Shown here: positions 55,014 to 62,761 of the stretch, one piece after another | Layout: every line of letters starts with the position of its first letter | Position numbering within the stretch: the stretch's first letter is position 1 | Source: Candidatus Vicinibacter proximus | Lineage (GTDB): Bacteria > Bacteroidota > Bacteroidia > Chitinophagales > Saprospiraceae | Length of the DNA stretch: 64,000 bases | Direction of reading: 5' to 3' | NCBI GenBank assembly: GCA_016713905.1 | Contig: JADJOE010000003.1 | Location: 992,001-1,056,000, forward strand | The notes under the pieces: generated by a model | What the model was told of the DNA's origin: nothing | Database searches by the model: none | Seen by the model: the letters and a program-made list of their open reading frames with translations, nothing else | Program-made: the position numbers and the translations under genes

Positions 55014-55946
55014 TTAAATAATCCCTTGTTCTGCCAGATACCTTTCTGCGTCAAGTGCTGCCATACAACCACTTCCTGCTGCAGTAACGGCCTGACGATA
55101 TATTCTGTCCTGCACATCCCCACTTGCAAAGACCCCTGGGATTTTTGTTTTGCTGGTTCCGGGAATAGTTTTAATATATCCTTGATCATCCATCTCCAAC
55201 CAATTTAAAAATGGATCGGAATTTGGCTGATGTCCTATAGCCACAAAAAATGCTTTAATTGGGATTTCTGAAATTTGCTTGGTTACATTATTGATAATTT
55301 TCATACCTGTAACCTCTTCTTCACCTAAGATATCGAGTGTTTCGGAATTGTAATGAATTTGTATGGCAGGATTAGCGGTTACCCTTTCTTGCATAATTTT
55401 GGATGCTCTCATTTGATCTTTTCTCACCAGTAAGTGTACTTTTGGACAAAGTTTTGCCAGATAACTAGCCTCTTCGGCTGCAGTATCTCCACCCCCAACC
55501 ACAGCAACTTCCAAGCCTTTAAAAAAGAATCCATCACAAACTGCACAAGCGGAAACCCCTTTATTCATAAGCTTTTGTTCTGCTGGCAGGCCAAGCCACT
55601 TAGCACTTGCACCCGTAGAGATGATGATTGCATGAGCCAGGAGCACCTCTCCGGATTCTGTCCATATCTTATGTACGGGACCTGTAAAATCTACTCCGGT
55701 AATCCGCTCATATCGTATATCTGTTTCGAATCGCTCAGCCTGATTCTTAAAATCTTCCATCATTTGAGGCCCATGAACCCCCTTGGGATATCCAGGATAA
55801 TTTTCTACTTCAGTGGTTATCATCAACTGTCCACCAGGCTCACTGCCAGTAAATAAAATTGGGCGCATATTAGCTCTTGCTGCATAAATAGCTGCAGTAT
55901 AACCGGATGGCCCTGAACCGATGATGATACAATGATGAATTTGCAT
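55014..55946 (-). CDS. trxB: Thioredoxin-disulfide reductase
   Basis: TrxB reduces thioredoxin with NADPH through FAD and a Cys pair. The 310-residue protein shows FAD site IIGSGPSGYTAAIYAARA (residues 8-25), redox CAVC (134-137) in SACAVCDGFF, NADPH site VVGGGDTAAEEA near residue 150, and GVFASGDVQDRIYRQAVTAA near the C-terminus. The gene converges with sppA. It lies 38 bases downstream of the aroK gene, which is on the same strand, so the two could be co-transcribed. Confidence 0.96.
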   Translation of the reverse strand: MQIHHCIIIGSGPSGYTAAIYAARANMRPILFTGSEPGGQLMITTEVENYPGYPKGVHGPQMMEDFKNQAERFETDIRYERITGVDFTGPVHKIWTESGEVLLAHAIIISTGASAKWLGLPAEQKLMNKGVSACAVCDGFFFKGLEVAVVGGGDTAAEEASYLAKLCPKVHLLVRKDQMRASKIMQERVTANPAIQIHYNSETLDILGEEEVTGMKIINNVTKQISEIPIKAFFVAIGHQPNSDPFLNWLEMDDQGYIKTIPGTSKTKIPGVFASGDVQDRIYRQAVTAAGSGCMAALDAERYLAEQGII

Positions 55947-55984
55947 GTGTGAATATTTAATTTGAAAAGGTAAAATTAGTCTTC

Positions 55985-56482
55985 TTATAAGATTCTTCTC
56001 CCCAAAATGTTCACTAATTCTTCAATATTCTTCCCAGCACTCACTTTTAAATTTGCTTGATTATAGTAATGCTTTCTTGAAATTAAAAGATTTTTTAAGC
56101 TTATAATATTAAGTAAATTGTTCTTAAACAAGGGTTTATTTAGGTTTTTAATTCGATTTAGTATGAGCTGTTCTTCAGCTTCAAGATATATTGTGTCATA
56201 GTTCCGCAATAAATACATATGGTTAAAATGGCATGTTAATCCCCCACCTGTTGAAACCACTCCAGGTTCCATATTTAAAATATCGAACAATACCTTACGC
56301 TCCATTACCCTAAAATTGAACTCACCAAAGGATTCCCATATTTCTTCGATGGTTAAATTATATTCATTTTCAATTATTAAATCCGTATCGTACCAGGGCA
56401 AATTGAATTTTTCTGATAAGGCACGTCCAAGGGTAGACTTCCCTACCCCGGACATTCCAATAATTACAATATGCTTATTCAT
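55985..56482 (-). CDS. aroK: Shikimate kinase
   Basis: AroK phosphorylates shikimate at the 3-OH in aromatic amino acid synthesis. The 165-residue protein has the P-loop IIGMSGVGKSTLGRAL (Lys15), YDTDLIIE with the substrate-binding Asp pair, EFNFRVMERKVL, and STGGGLTCHFNHMYLL. The ERLPLY-type lid is represented by IKNLNKPLF, which lacks the usual leading Arg-Pro pattern (Asn-Lys-Pro instead). That suggests a somewhat divergent but complete enzyme. It is divergent to the DUF1573 gene. Confidence 0.9.
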   Translation of the reverse strand: MNKHIVIIGMSGVGKSTLGRALSEKFNLPWYDTDLIIENEYNLTIEEIWESFGEFNFRVMERKVLFDILNMEPGVVSTGGGLTCHFNHMYLLRNYDTIYLEAEEQLILNRIKNLNKPLFKNNLLNIISLKNLLISRKHYYNQANLKVSAGKNIEELVNILGRRIL

Positions 56483-56528
56483 GGGTATACACTTAAATTA
56501 AATGGCCAAATGTTCTTTATTTTGTACT

Positions 56529-57011
56529 ATGAAACTATTTTTTTTAATTATAATATTTTGTTGGGGGACCTATTCTTGTGGACCCAAAAGTAAGGATTCA
56601 GAGATACAAAAAGAGGAATACCTTGATCCATATTTAGATGCAATCAGAATTTCAGCATCTGCAGACAAACCTACTAATAAAGACCATCAGGCCAAAATAG
56701 AATTTCATGAAAATGAATACGACTTTGGCACAATCACAGAAGGCGACAGTGTTTTTCATGATTTCATGTTTGTCAACAAAGGCAATGCAAGGCTCCTTAT
56801 CAATGATGTTAGTTCATCTTGTGGATGTACATTTCCAATGTGGCCCAAAGGTTTTATCCGACCAAATGACTCCGGCAAAATCAGCATTATTTTTGACAGT
56901 CATGAAAAAGTAGGTTGGCAACTAAAAACCATTACTGTGGTAGCTAACACCAGCCCTACACAAACAGAAGTTTCTATCAAAGGCTTTGTTCAAAAAAATA
57001 AAAGAAATTGA
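56529..57011 (+). CDS. DUF1573 lipoprotein
   Basis: The frame opens at 56502, but the ATG at 56529 begins a lipoprotein signal (MKLFFLIIIFCWGTYSCG), the likely start, giving about 160 residues. The soluble part (about 60-155) is the DUF1573 Ig-like fold: EYDFGTITEGDSVFHDF, NKGNARLLINDVSSSCGCTFP and PNDSGKISIIFDS. This is a common Bacteroidota envelope domain without established role. It lies upstream of yajC, codirectional. Confidence 0.9.
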   Translation: MKLFFLIIIFCWGTYSCGPKSKDSEIQKEEYLDPYLDAIRISASADKPTNKDHQAKIEFHENEYDFGTITEGDSVFHDFMFVNKGNARLLINDVSSSCGCTFPMWPKGFIRPNDSGKISIIFDSHEKVGWQLKTITVVANTSPTQTEVSIKGFVQKNKRN

Positions 57012-57039
57012 AACCAATTAACAAAAGCAATTAGCTTTG
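57008..57039 (+). promoter_or_regulatory. Candidate promoter of yajC
   Basis: TTG (57008-57010), 21 bases, then TAGCTTTG (57032-57039) fits the Bacteroidota pattern TTTG...TAnnTTTG, with a leader of about 30 bases before the ATG at 57073. The -33 part lies in the stop region of the DUF1573 gene. Confidence 0.5.
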
Positions 57040-57072
57040 CATTTTAACTGAATAATTTTTAAAATTTCTAAT

Positions 57073-57363
57073 ATGGATGGAATGATCTTACAATTGTTAC
57101 CCTGGATTTTGATTTTCGGAATTATGTACCTTTTTTTCTTAAGACCTCAGATCAAAAAACAAAAAGAACAAAACAATTTCTCAGCAAACCTTAAAAAGGG
57201 CGATCAGGTATCCACAGGAGCCGGTATGATCGGTAGGATCACAAAAATTGAAGATTTTGTTGTGGAGCTTCAAATTGATTCCAAATCCTTTGTGAAAGTT
57301 TTAAAATCCTCTATCTCCAAGGAAGCAACTGAGTCATTAAAAGACAAAAACTACCTTGATTAA
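57073..57363 (+). CDS. yajC: Preprotein translocase subunit YajC
   Basis: YajC is the small accessory membrane protein of the SecDF-YajC complex. The 96-residue protein has one helix (LLPWILIFGIMYLFFL) followed by RPQIKKQKEQ and the basic cytoplasmic domain LKKGDQVSTGAGMIGRITKI. Length and motifs are standard. No secD/secF follows; the next gene is on the opposite strand. Confidence 0.94.
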   Translation: MDGMILQLLPWILIFGIMYLFFLRPQIKKQKEQNNFSANLKKGDQVSTGAGMIGRITKIEDFVVELQIDSKSFVKVLKSSISKEATESLKDKNYLD

Positions 57364-57432
57364 ACTTTTCTTTTGAGTTGTAAACCAAACGAATAAGTCC
57401 CAATCAACTTAGGCCTTAAAAAACTAGAGTTG

Positions 57433-58362
57433 TTATTGTTGAAGTCTATTACTTAACTCAGTGTAATAAATTTTATCCAAATAATCAGCCAACAATTTAT
57501 CTTTTGGATATTTGCTTTTAGAAATTGAAGCAAACTGAAAAGCATAATTGATCATTTCTTTATCTCTCAAAGCACTCATAACCATTAGCGTGTGTGGCAA
57601 GGATTGTAATTTTAATTTCTCCTTATTTAGGTTATTTTCGACCTCTGTAACTTTAAGATTAAAATCTCCCTTCTTAGATACTGTGAAACTTGAAGAAGTA
57701 GATTTTACAACACTTTTATCCAGTTGAATATTCCAAAAATACTTTTTACCAGGAAATAGATATTTTAAAGGATTTTTGAGTGTATAGTTAACGGAATTAA
57801 CATAACTCTGAAAAACAAGAGCCTTCGACTCAAAATCATATATCTGGAGAATAAAATTACAAGAATCGCATGGGTGTGTCCATTTAAAATCTATTCCTGT
57901 CAAATCTGCAGAAATCATTCCTGTCATAGGGAAATTCAAAATAGGAACAGCATCCTCCCCTCTTGAAAATGCCAAAACAGTGTTGCTGTAATTTTCTTTT
58001 GTTTCGGAGGAGGTATGGGATGTAAAAAAAGAAAGAAAATAATCGCCCAATTTACTAAATATCGAACTCTCCGGAACTGCAATAAACTTCAAAGAATTTA
58101 TTGTATAAGTTCCAGCATTTGAAATCTCACAAACCTCACCATTCGATTTTAGCAATTTAACTTTGGAATTCTGTGCCACAATAAGCTTTTGATCAGGTAA
58201 TAAAGGGCCATGTACTAATGCTTTAGCCATGTTGACATTTTCGCCTTGCTTAAATACTTTGACATTACCTTGTATAAAAACTGCGGCAACAGACTGGGCC
58301 CTTAAAAATCCACAAAAAACAGTTAAAAAAACAATTAATATAAAAAAAACTCTAAGTGCCAT
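57433..58362 (-). CDS. Exported protein with FecR-like N-terminal domain
   Basis: A 309-residue exported protein whose signal peptide ends near FLRAQ (residue 23). Residues about 30-110 resemble the FecR-type sandwich (VKVFKQGENVNMAKALVHG, GPLLPDQKLIVAQNSKVKLL, EVCEISNAGTYTI). The remainder contains an Ig-like segment (about 150-230, with FKWTHPCDSCNFILQIYD) and a helical tail. FecR domains usually transmit signals to an ECF sigma factor, but this one lacks a membrane anchor and sits last in the sigma-factor locus. The FecR assignment rests on motif resemblance only. Confidence 0.65.
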   Translation of the reverse strand: MALRVFFILIVFLTVFCGFLRAQSVAAVFIQGNVKVFKQGENVNMAKALVHGPLLPDQKLIVAQNSKVKLLKSNGEVCEISNAGTYTINSLKFIAVPESSIFSKLGDYFLSFFTSHTSSETKENYSNTVLAFSRGEDAVPILNFPMTGMISADLTGIDFKWTHPCDSCNFILQIYDFESKALVFQSYVNSVNYTLKNPLKYLFPGKKYFWNIQLDKSVVKSTSSSFTVSKKGDFNLKVTEVENNLNKEKLKLQSLPHTLMVMSALRDKEMINYAFQFASISKSKYPKDKLLADYLDKIYYTELSNRLQQ

Positions 58363-58383
58363 AAATTTTAATTTAAGTATACT

Positions 58384-58399
58384 ATGTACTTAAGTACAT
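58384..58399. promoter_or_regulatory. Perfect 16-base palindrome before the FecR-like gene
   Basis: ATGTACTTAAGTACAT equals its own reverse complement and lies 22-37 bases before the ATG at 58362, within the 98-base gap after the CHASE2 gene. The position suits a repressor site or promoter-proximal operator, giving the last gene separate control. Confidence 0.45.
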
Positions 58400-58460
58400 T
58401 TATTTTTAAAAGGTTATCACCAAGACTTTGAAAATATTCATAATGTGGTTTCACAATTCA

Positions 58461-59690
58461 TCAATAAGTGGACAATATTTTATTCACCCTATGTTTAAAC
58501 CGATGCTGATAAAATTCAAATAACTCAAAAGATAGAATAACCGCTGTAATAATCAGAATAAATCCAAGCTTAATATTCAAAACACATAATAACAAAATAC
58601 AGACAGAATATAGAAAAATGAATTGTAAAATCTGAATTAGTCTTATGAACGCAACTGTGAAAAAAAACTTTCTTTCAATAACTCTTAAAAATATAAAGTA
58701 ATTGACAAAAAATATAAGGAAAGCAAAAAGATATAATAAAAATTCAGGTACATCATCAATAAAGTCTGAATCCAACAACATAGAAATTATATTCGCATGA
58801 ATGATTACACCAAACATATCCGGAACTGATCTACCTGAAGATCTTTCATTTAAGGGTGTATAATACCTATCCTTCATAGATAGTGACCCATCATGCTCTC
58901 CACAAAATCCAATCAGCACAATTTTATCCTTGAAATATTCTTCTTCATACGCACTGGTATCTGCAAGAAATTGATCTATATTAACTAATGCATAATGAGA
59001 ATTCTGACCACTGTTAATGGGAAAAATCATGTTGGATATCCCAGGCTGCACTCTTCTGAAATTTATCCATTCCTTATCCACTCCTCTGGATTTAAGTCTG
59101 GCTAACACTTCAGGTTCATACTCCATTGCAATCTTTGTTGAAAAAGAAGGCATTTCAGTATTTTCAACCATATGAAAAGGCTCAAAAGTACGCACAGAGA
59201 AGCCATCATTTGTAGCCAGATTGAAATAGGCTTCTTTAACATTATTTGCAAAAAAAGGATGACTATGCATTTCCATAGTGGAATGATAAGGTATCTTTGC
59301 TTCTTCAAAGGAGAACCCAAGTATTACTCTTGAAGAATTAGCAATTGCAATACTTAAGAGTGTATCATCAGGAGTTGAATACAAGGTATCAAAGAGTAAA
59401 TCCACACCAATCACTTTAGTTGATCTACTTGAAAGAAAATTAATGGTCTTTGCAATTTTTTTCCTGTCCGTAATTCCAGTATTTATTACAAAGATTCTGT
59501 TATCAAAAAGTTTAGGGTCATTATGATCTCTAAATTTTGAGAATGAAACATCTATTAAATCCTGATGCTTTATCGCCTCACTAAAAGGGTCGATAAATAA
59601 TTGATTCACGGGCAAATGATGCAATAAGTATAAAAATAATACAGAAATTATTGAAAAAATAAAGCCGTGATAATACTTAAACTGATTCAA
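58461..59690 (-). CDS. CHASE2-domain membrane protein without output domain
   Basis: The 409-residue protein has one N-terminal membrane helix (about 10-28), then a CHASE2 sensor domain (about 30-300). The domain shows DVSFSKFRDHNDP, IFVINTGITDRKKIAKTI, KVIGVDLLFDTLYSTPDD and KDKIVLIGFCGEHDG. Three hydrophobic helices follow (about 312-395). The protein ends 15 residues later with a basic tail (YQHRFKHRVNKILSTY). CHASE2 is an extracytoplasmic sensor normally fused to kinases, cyclases or adenylate domains; none is present. The signal would have to pass to another protein of the locus. Confidence 0.9.
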   Translation of the reverse strand: MNQFKYYHGFIFSIISVLFLYLLHHLPVNQLFIDPFSEAIKHQDLIDVSFSKFRDHNDPKLFDNRIFVINTGITDRKKIAKTINFLSSRSTKVIGVDLLFDTLYSTPDDTLLSIAIANSSRVILGFSFEEAKIPYHSTMEMHSHPFFANNVKEAYFNLATNDGFSVRTFEPFHMVENTEMPSFSTKIAMEYEPEVLARLKSRGVDKEWINFRRVQPGISNMIFPINSGQNSHYALVNIDQFLADTSAYEEEYFKDKIVLIGFCGEHDGSLSMKDRYYTPLNERSSGRSVPDMFGVIIHANIISMLLDSDFIDDVPEFLLYLFAFLIFFVNYFIFLRVIERKFFFTVAFIRLIQILQFIFLYSVCILLLCVLNIKLGFILIITAVILSFELFEFYQHRFKHRVNKILSTY

Positions 59691-59735
59691 AAAATAGTAA
59701 TTAATTCATCCATAAAATTGGAGTAAAGAAAAAAA

Positions 59736-61310
59736 TCAAAATTGTTTGGTTGTAATTCTTTCTTTTAAATCTCCCTTCCGATCTAGCAAATATACTAATT
59801 CCGTTTGCTTACAATACAAATAATTTCCATAGGTTGTTTGCGCATAAAAATGATTGGGATTTCCAATTGCCTGTTCCATCAAGGACTTAAAATTAGTCTT
59901 TTTATTGGAACGTTCCATCTGCCTGCGAATACTCAGCACCGGTCCAGTTGGCGCTTGAAATTGATATCTAATCAATTGATCGTCAATTTGATATAAGAAT
60001 CTAAATCCTCCATTACGTTCATCCAACACACAATTTTTAACTTTAATATCATTCAAACTTAAAAAAACATCTTCAGATGACTGAACAGTTTCCAATTGGG
60101 TGCAAGGAAGAGAAGTAGCAGCATTAATGACACATTTGTTAAAAACATCAATATTGTAATACGTTTGAATTTTTAAGTTAGATGCTGATGACTTTATGAT
60201 TGAATTAAAGTAAATCATGCATTGACTGTTTTGCTGTAATGCATAGCTAATGCCTACAGCCATTTTTAATTTAAGTAACTTTTCTTTTTCAACTAATGTA
60301 TTCGATTTAGCATATTTATCAAAAAAGTTAATCGCATCCCTATATTCTCCTCTTAGATTCAATGCACAAATCAAATTAATTGCAGGAATAGAATATTCGG
60401 GATTAATTTCCAAAGCTTTTTTAAATAATTCAATTCCTCGATCCAGGTATTGCTTTCTGATGAGCTTGTTTTCCTCAGAAATGGGACCTCTTGCTTTTTG
60501 CAACTTAGACAAATTGGAATTAACATCTAGTTCAAAAGGATATGCATAAATATCCTTTTCTTCATCATATAACTGGGCAGCCAAATATACATTAACCAAA
60601 CCAAGATTATTATAAATTTCAGCGCCTTGATATCTATTCAAAATATATCTATAACATAATTCAGCCAATGTATATTCTGTATACATAACCAGTATATTGG
60701 CACATTCATACAATTGAATTAATTCGTTTGCCATTTCCAAAACCGTTTCTGAACTTTTTATTCGTTCTGACTTTGGAGGATAGCCGTTAAGATGTGCGCT
60801 ATTCAAGCTATACTTTTCATAAATTGAATTGATCAAACTTTTGATTATAGATGATGGTTTAAAACCAGCAAGGTAACATATAAAAACTCCTTGCAGATCG
60901 GCTTCCCTTTCCTCCAGATATTTATGCTTACCAACATCATTGGTCATCAAAAAGTTAGAAGACTCATTATTGGATTTCTTGTGCTTCTGAATGGCGTGAC
61001 TTAATTCGTGGGCTATTACAAAAGCTAAAGCATTCAATGAGTCCTTCTTAAATTCCCTACAAATATTATAGAGTTTTTCCTCTACCCTAATGAGATGCTC
61101 TCCAGGAACGTAGACAGCACCAATGCTTGAGCTTTTAACCAATGCAATCTTTGGCTTATAGATCTGGGGAATGGAGGCTGCATGATACAATTGCACCAAA
61201 ACCTTATGTATAGTATTTAGCTTATAATCATTTTGTTTACCATGACTAATACCGATACTCCAAAAAAATAGAAGAAATATATAAAGATAAAATTTATTGC
61301 AAGTCCCCAT
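59736..61310 (-). CDS. M48-like exported metalloprotease with TPR-like repeats
   Basis: A 524-residue exported protein, signal peptide ending near residue 24. The protease domain has the zinc motif HELSH (101-105) in VIAHELSHAIQKH and the third ligand region EEREADLQG (Glu136), the pattern of M48/BepA-like proteases. Residues about 190-400 form TPR-like helical repeats (NNLGLVNVYLAAQLYDEEK, RGIELFKKALEINPEYSIP). The final part (about 430-524) is beta-rich. It lies 7 bases after the anti-sigma-like gene, so it belongs to the operon. A role in processing an envelope protein or the anti-sigma factor is plausible but inferred. Confidence 0.88.
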   Translation of the reverse strand: MGTCNKFYLYIFLLFFWSIGISHGKQNDYKLNTIHKVLVQLYHAASIPQIYKPKIALVKSSSIGAVYVPGEHLIRVEEKLYNICREFKKDSLNALAFVIAHELSHAIQKHKKSNNESSNFLMTNDVGKHKYLEEREADLQGVFICYLAGFKPSSIIKSLINSIYEKYSLNSAHLNGYPPKSERIKSSETVLEMANELIQLYECANILVMYTEYTLAELCYRYILNRYQGAEIYNNLGLVNVYLAAQLYDEEKDIYAYPFELDVNSNLSKLQKARGPISEENKLIRKQYLDRGIELFKKALEINPEYSIPAINLICALNLRGEYRDAINFFDKYAKSNTLVEKEKLLKLKMAVGISYALQQNSQCMIYFNSIIKSSASNLKIQTYYNIDVFNKCVINAATSLPCTQLETVQSSEDVFLSLNDIKVKNCVLDERNGGFRFLYQIDDQLIRYQFQAPTGPVLSIRRQMERSNKKTNFKSLMEQAIGNPNHFYAQTTYGNYLYCKQTELVYLLDRKGDLKERITTKQF

Positions 61311-61317
61311 TCCGGCT

Positions 61318-62148
61318 TTAATGTTCCAATTTGCTTAATAAGTTTTTTGCCTCTGCAGCCCTATTATATGTATCCCTTGAGGACAAATCGGATAAAATTG
61401 ATTTGGAAAGTTCCACATCAGCATTATTATGAATCAACTGCAAAGCATAATACCAGCAAGCATCGCTTGCCAATTCAAAACTCTTCTGACTACACAGTGA
61501 TTTGAAAATGGGCCCAGACTTATCGAACCTACCTAAATTTAAATGATTAAGTCCCAAGTAATATTGAACTATTGGAATTCCAGGTTTATCTACATTAAAA
61601 TTTTCAAGAAGTTTCAAAGACTCGGTAAAATTACCACTTTCCAGATAGATCAAAGCTTGTTTAATGGTATCCTCAGCTTGCATACCTGAAATCAAACCAG
61701 AAACATTAAATCTTTCTATATCCTTCTTTAATTGCTCCCTGTCAAGCTTATTGTAATTAGCAAACAATTCAGAACCATTTAACTTATCCGGTGTCAACCA
61801 AATGAATACCGTTGTAGATACAGCAATTAAAATCGCTGCAGCAATTAAATATTTAAAGCCATTCATGGAGATTAAATTCCCACCAGATCTCCCTCCGCTA
61901 GAAACAGATTTTCCATTTTTAAAGAAATTCTTCTCTTCCAAGTCTTTTTGAATTTTATTTATGGAAGCTCTTACTTGTTCATCCCCCCAATATTCAATTC
62001 CCTCAATAATAGTTCTATATTCGAGCAATAATTTCTGAAGCTGAGGTTCAGATTCCAATCTACTTTCGAAAATTTTGCATTCTTCCTCATTCATATCTCC
62101 CTCCAAAAACCGGACGATATCTTCTTCCATTTGTATATTTTTATCCAT
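61318..62148 (-). CDS. Membrane-anchored anti-sigma-like protein with TPR tail
   Basis: The 276-residue protein has an N-terminal cytoplasmic part (about 1-95) resembling the zinc-free anti-sigma N-terminal region (EDIVRFLEGDMNEEECKIFE). One membrane helix follows (about 100-120, YLIAAAILIAVSTTVFIWL), and the C-terminal periplasmic part has TPR-like repeats (IKQALIYLESGNFTESLKLL, VQYYLGLNHLNLGRFDKSG). It starts 5 bases after the sigma gene, as usual for sigma/anti-sigma pairs. No HxxxCxxC motif is present. Met7 is an alternative start. Confidence 0.82.
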   Translation of the reverse strand: MDKNIQMEEDIVRFLEGDMNEEECKIFESRLESEPQLQKLLLEYRTIIEGIEYWGDEQVRASINKIQKDLEEKNFFKNGKSVSSGGRSGGNLISMNGFKYLIAAAILIAVSTTVFIWLTPDKLNGSELFANYNKLDREQLKKDIERFNVSGLISGMQAEDTIKQALIYLESGNFTESLKLLENFNVDKPGIPIVQYYLGLNHLNLGRFDKSGPIFKSLCSQKSFELASDACWYYALQLIHNNADVELSKSILSDLSSRDTYNRAAEAKNLLSKLEH

Positions 62149-62153
62149 AACAT

Positions 62154-62741
62154 TTAAGTTTGAAGATTTTGAAAATCAGTGGACCCTGACACCAACCTTT
62201 TGAGTCCTTGTAAACATCTATACTTTTTTACTTTAATAAAGCTCTCACTATATCCTGTAGTACTCGCTATTTCAACAGCAGATTGCTTCAAATAAAACGC
62301 TCCATAAATTATCTTCCTGCACTCATCACTAATTTCATTTAATTTATTCAAAACGATATCAATAAGTGCATTTGTCTGAATTAATTCAGGCATTTCATCA
62401 ATGGCTGCAATGGAATCGTCATGATCGTTAAATTCTACATTAACATATCGTCCTTTTTCTTTGATTTTTTTCAACCAAATATTTTTTGCCATACCTAGAA
62501 TATAATACTTTTCATTGACGATCTGACTTGACGTTGGTTTTTGACACATCTTAAAATACAATAAAGCCACTTCCTGAAAAATATCTTTGGCATCATCTGA
62601 AGTACCGCTATTATTCACTATATACTGCCTTACCAGTGCAAAATAGGATTTATATAATGCGGTAATTTTTATATCTATTTGTTCATCCATTAGATTTTCA
62701 GATGACCCTCTTATCTCATTCATATCACTTACCTGATTCAT
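62154..62741 (-). CDS. ECF-like RNA polymerase sigma factor
   Basis: The 195-residue protein has sigma region 2 (about 28-90: ALYKSYFALVRQYI, SDDAKDIFQEVALLYFKM, YILGMAKNIWLKKIKEK) and a region 4 helix-turn-helix (about 130-185: LNEISDECRKIIYGAFYLK, VEIASTTGYSESFIKVKKYR). This is the ECF/group IV type common in Bacteroidota. It is followed by the anti-sigma-like gene and preceded by a partial gene, 20 bases away. Its targets are unknown; it may drive its own operon. Confidence 0.9.
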   Translation of the reverse strand: MNQVSDMNEIRGSSENLMDEQIDIKITALYKSYFALVRQYIVNNSGTSDDAKDIFQEVALLYFKMCQKPTSSQIVNEKYYILGMAKNIWLKKIKEKGRYVNVEFNDHDDSIAAIDEMPELIQTNALIDIVLNKLNEISDECRKIIYGAFYLKQSAVEIASTTGYSESFIKVKKYRCLQGLKRLVSGSTDFQNLQT

Positions 62742-62761
62742 GATTTCTTTAATTATTTTGA

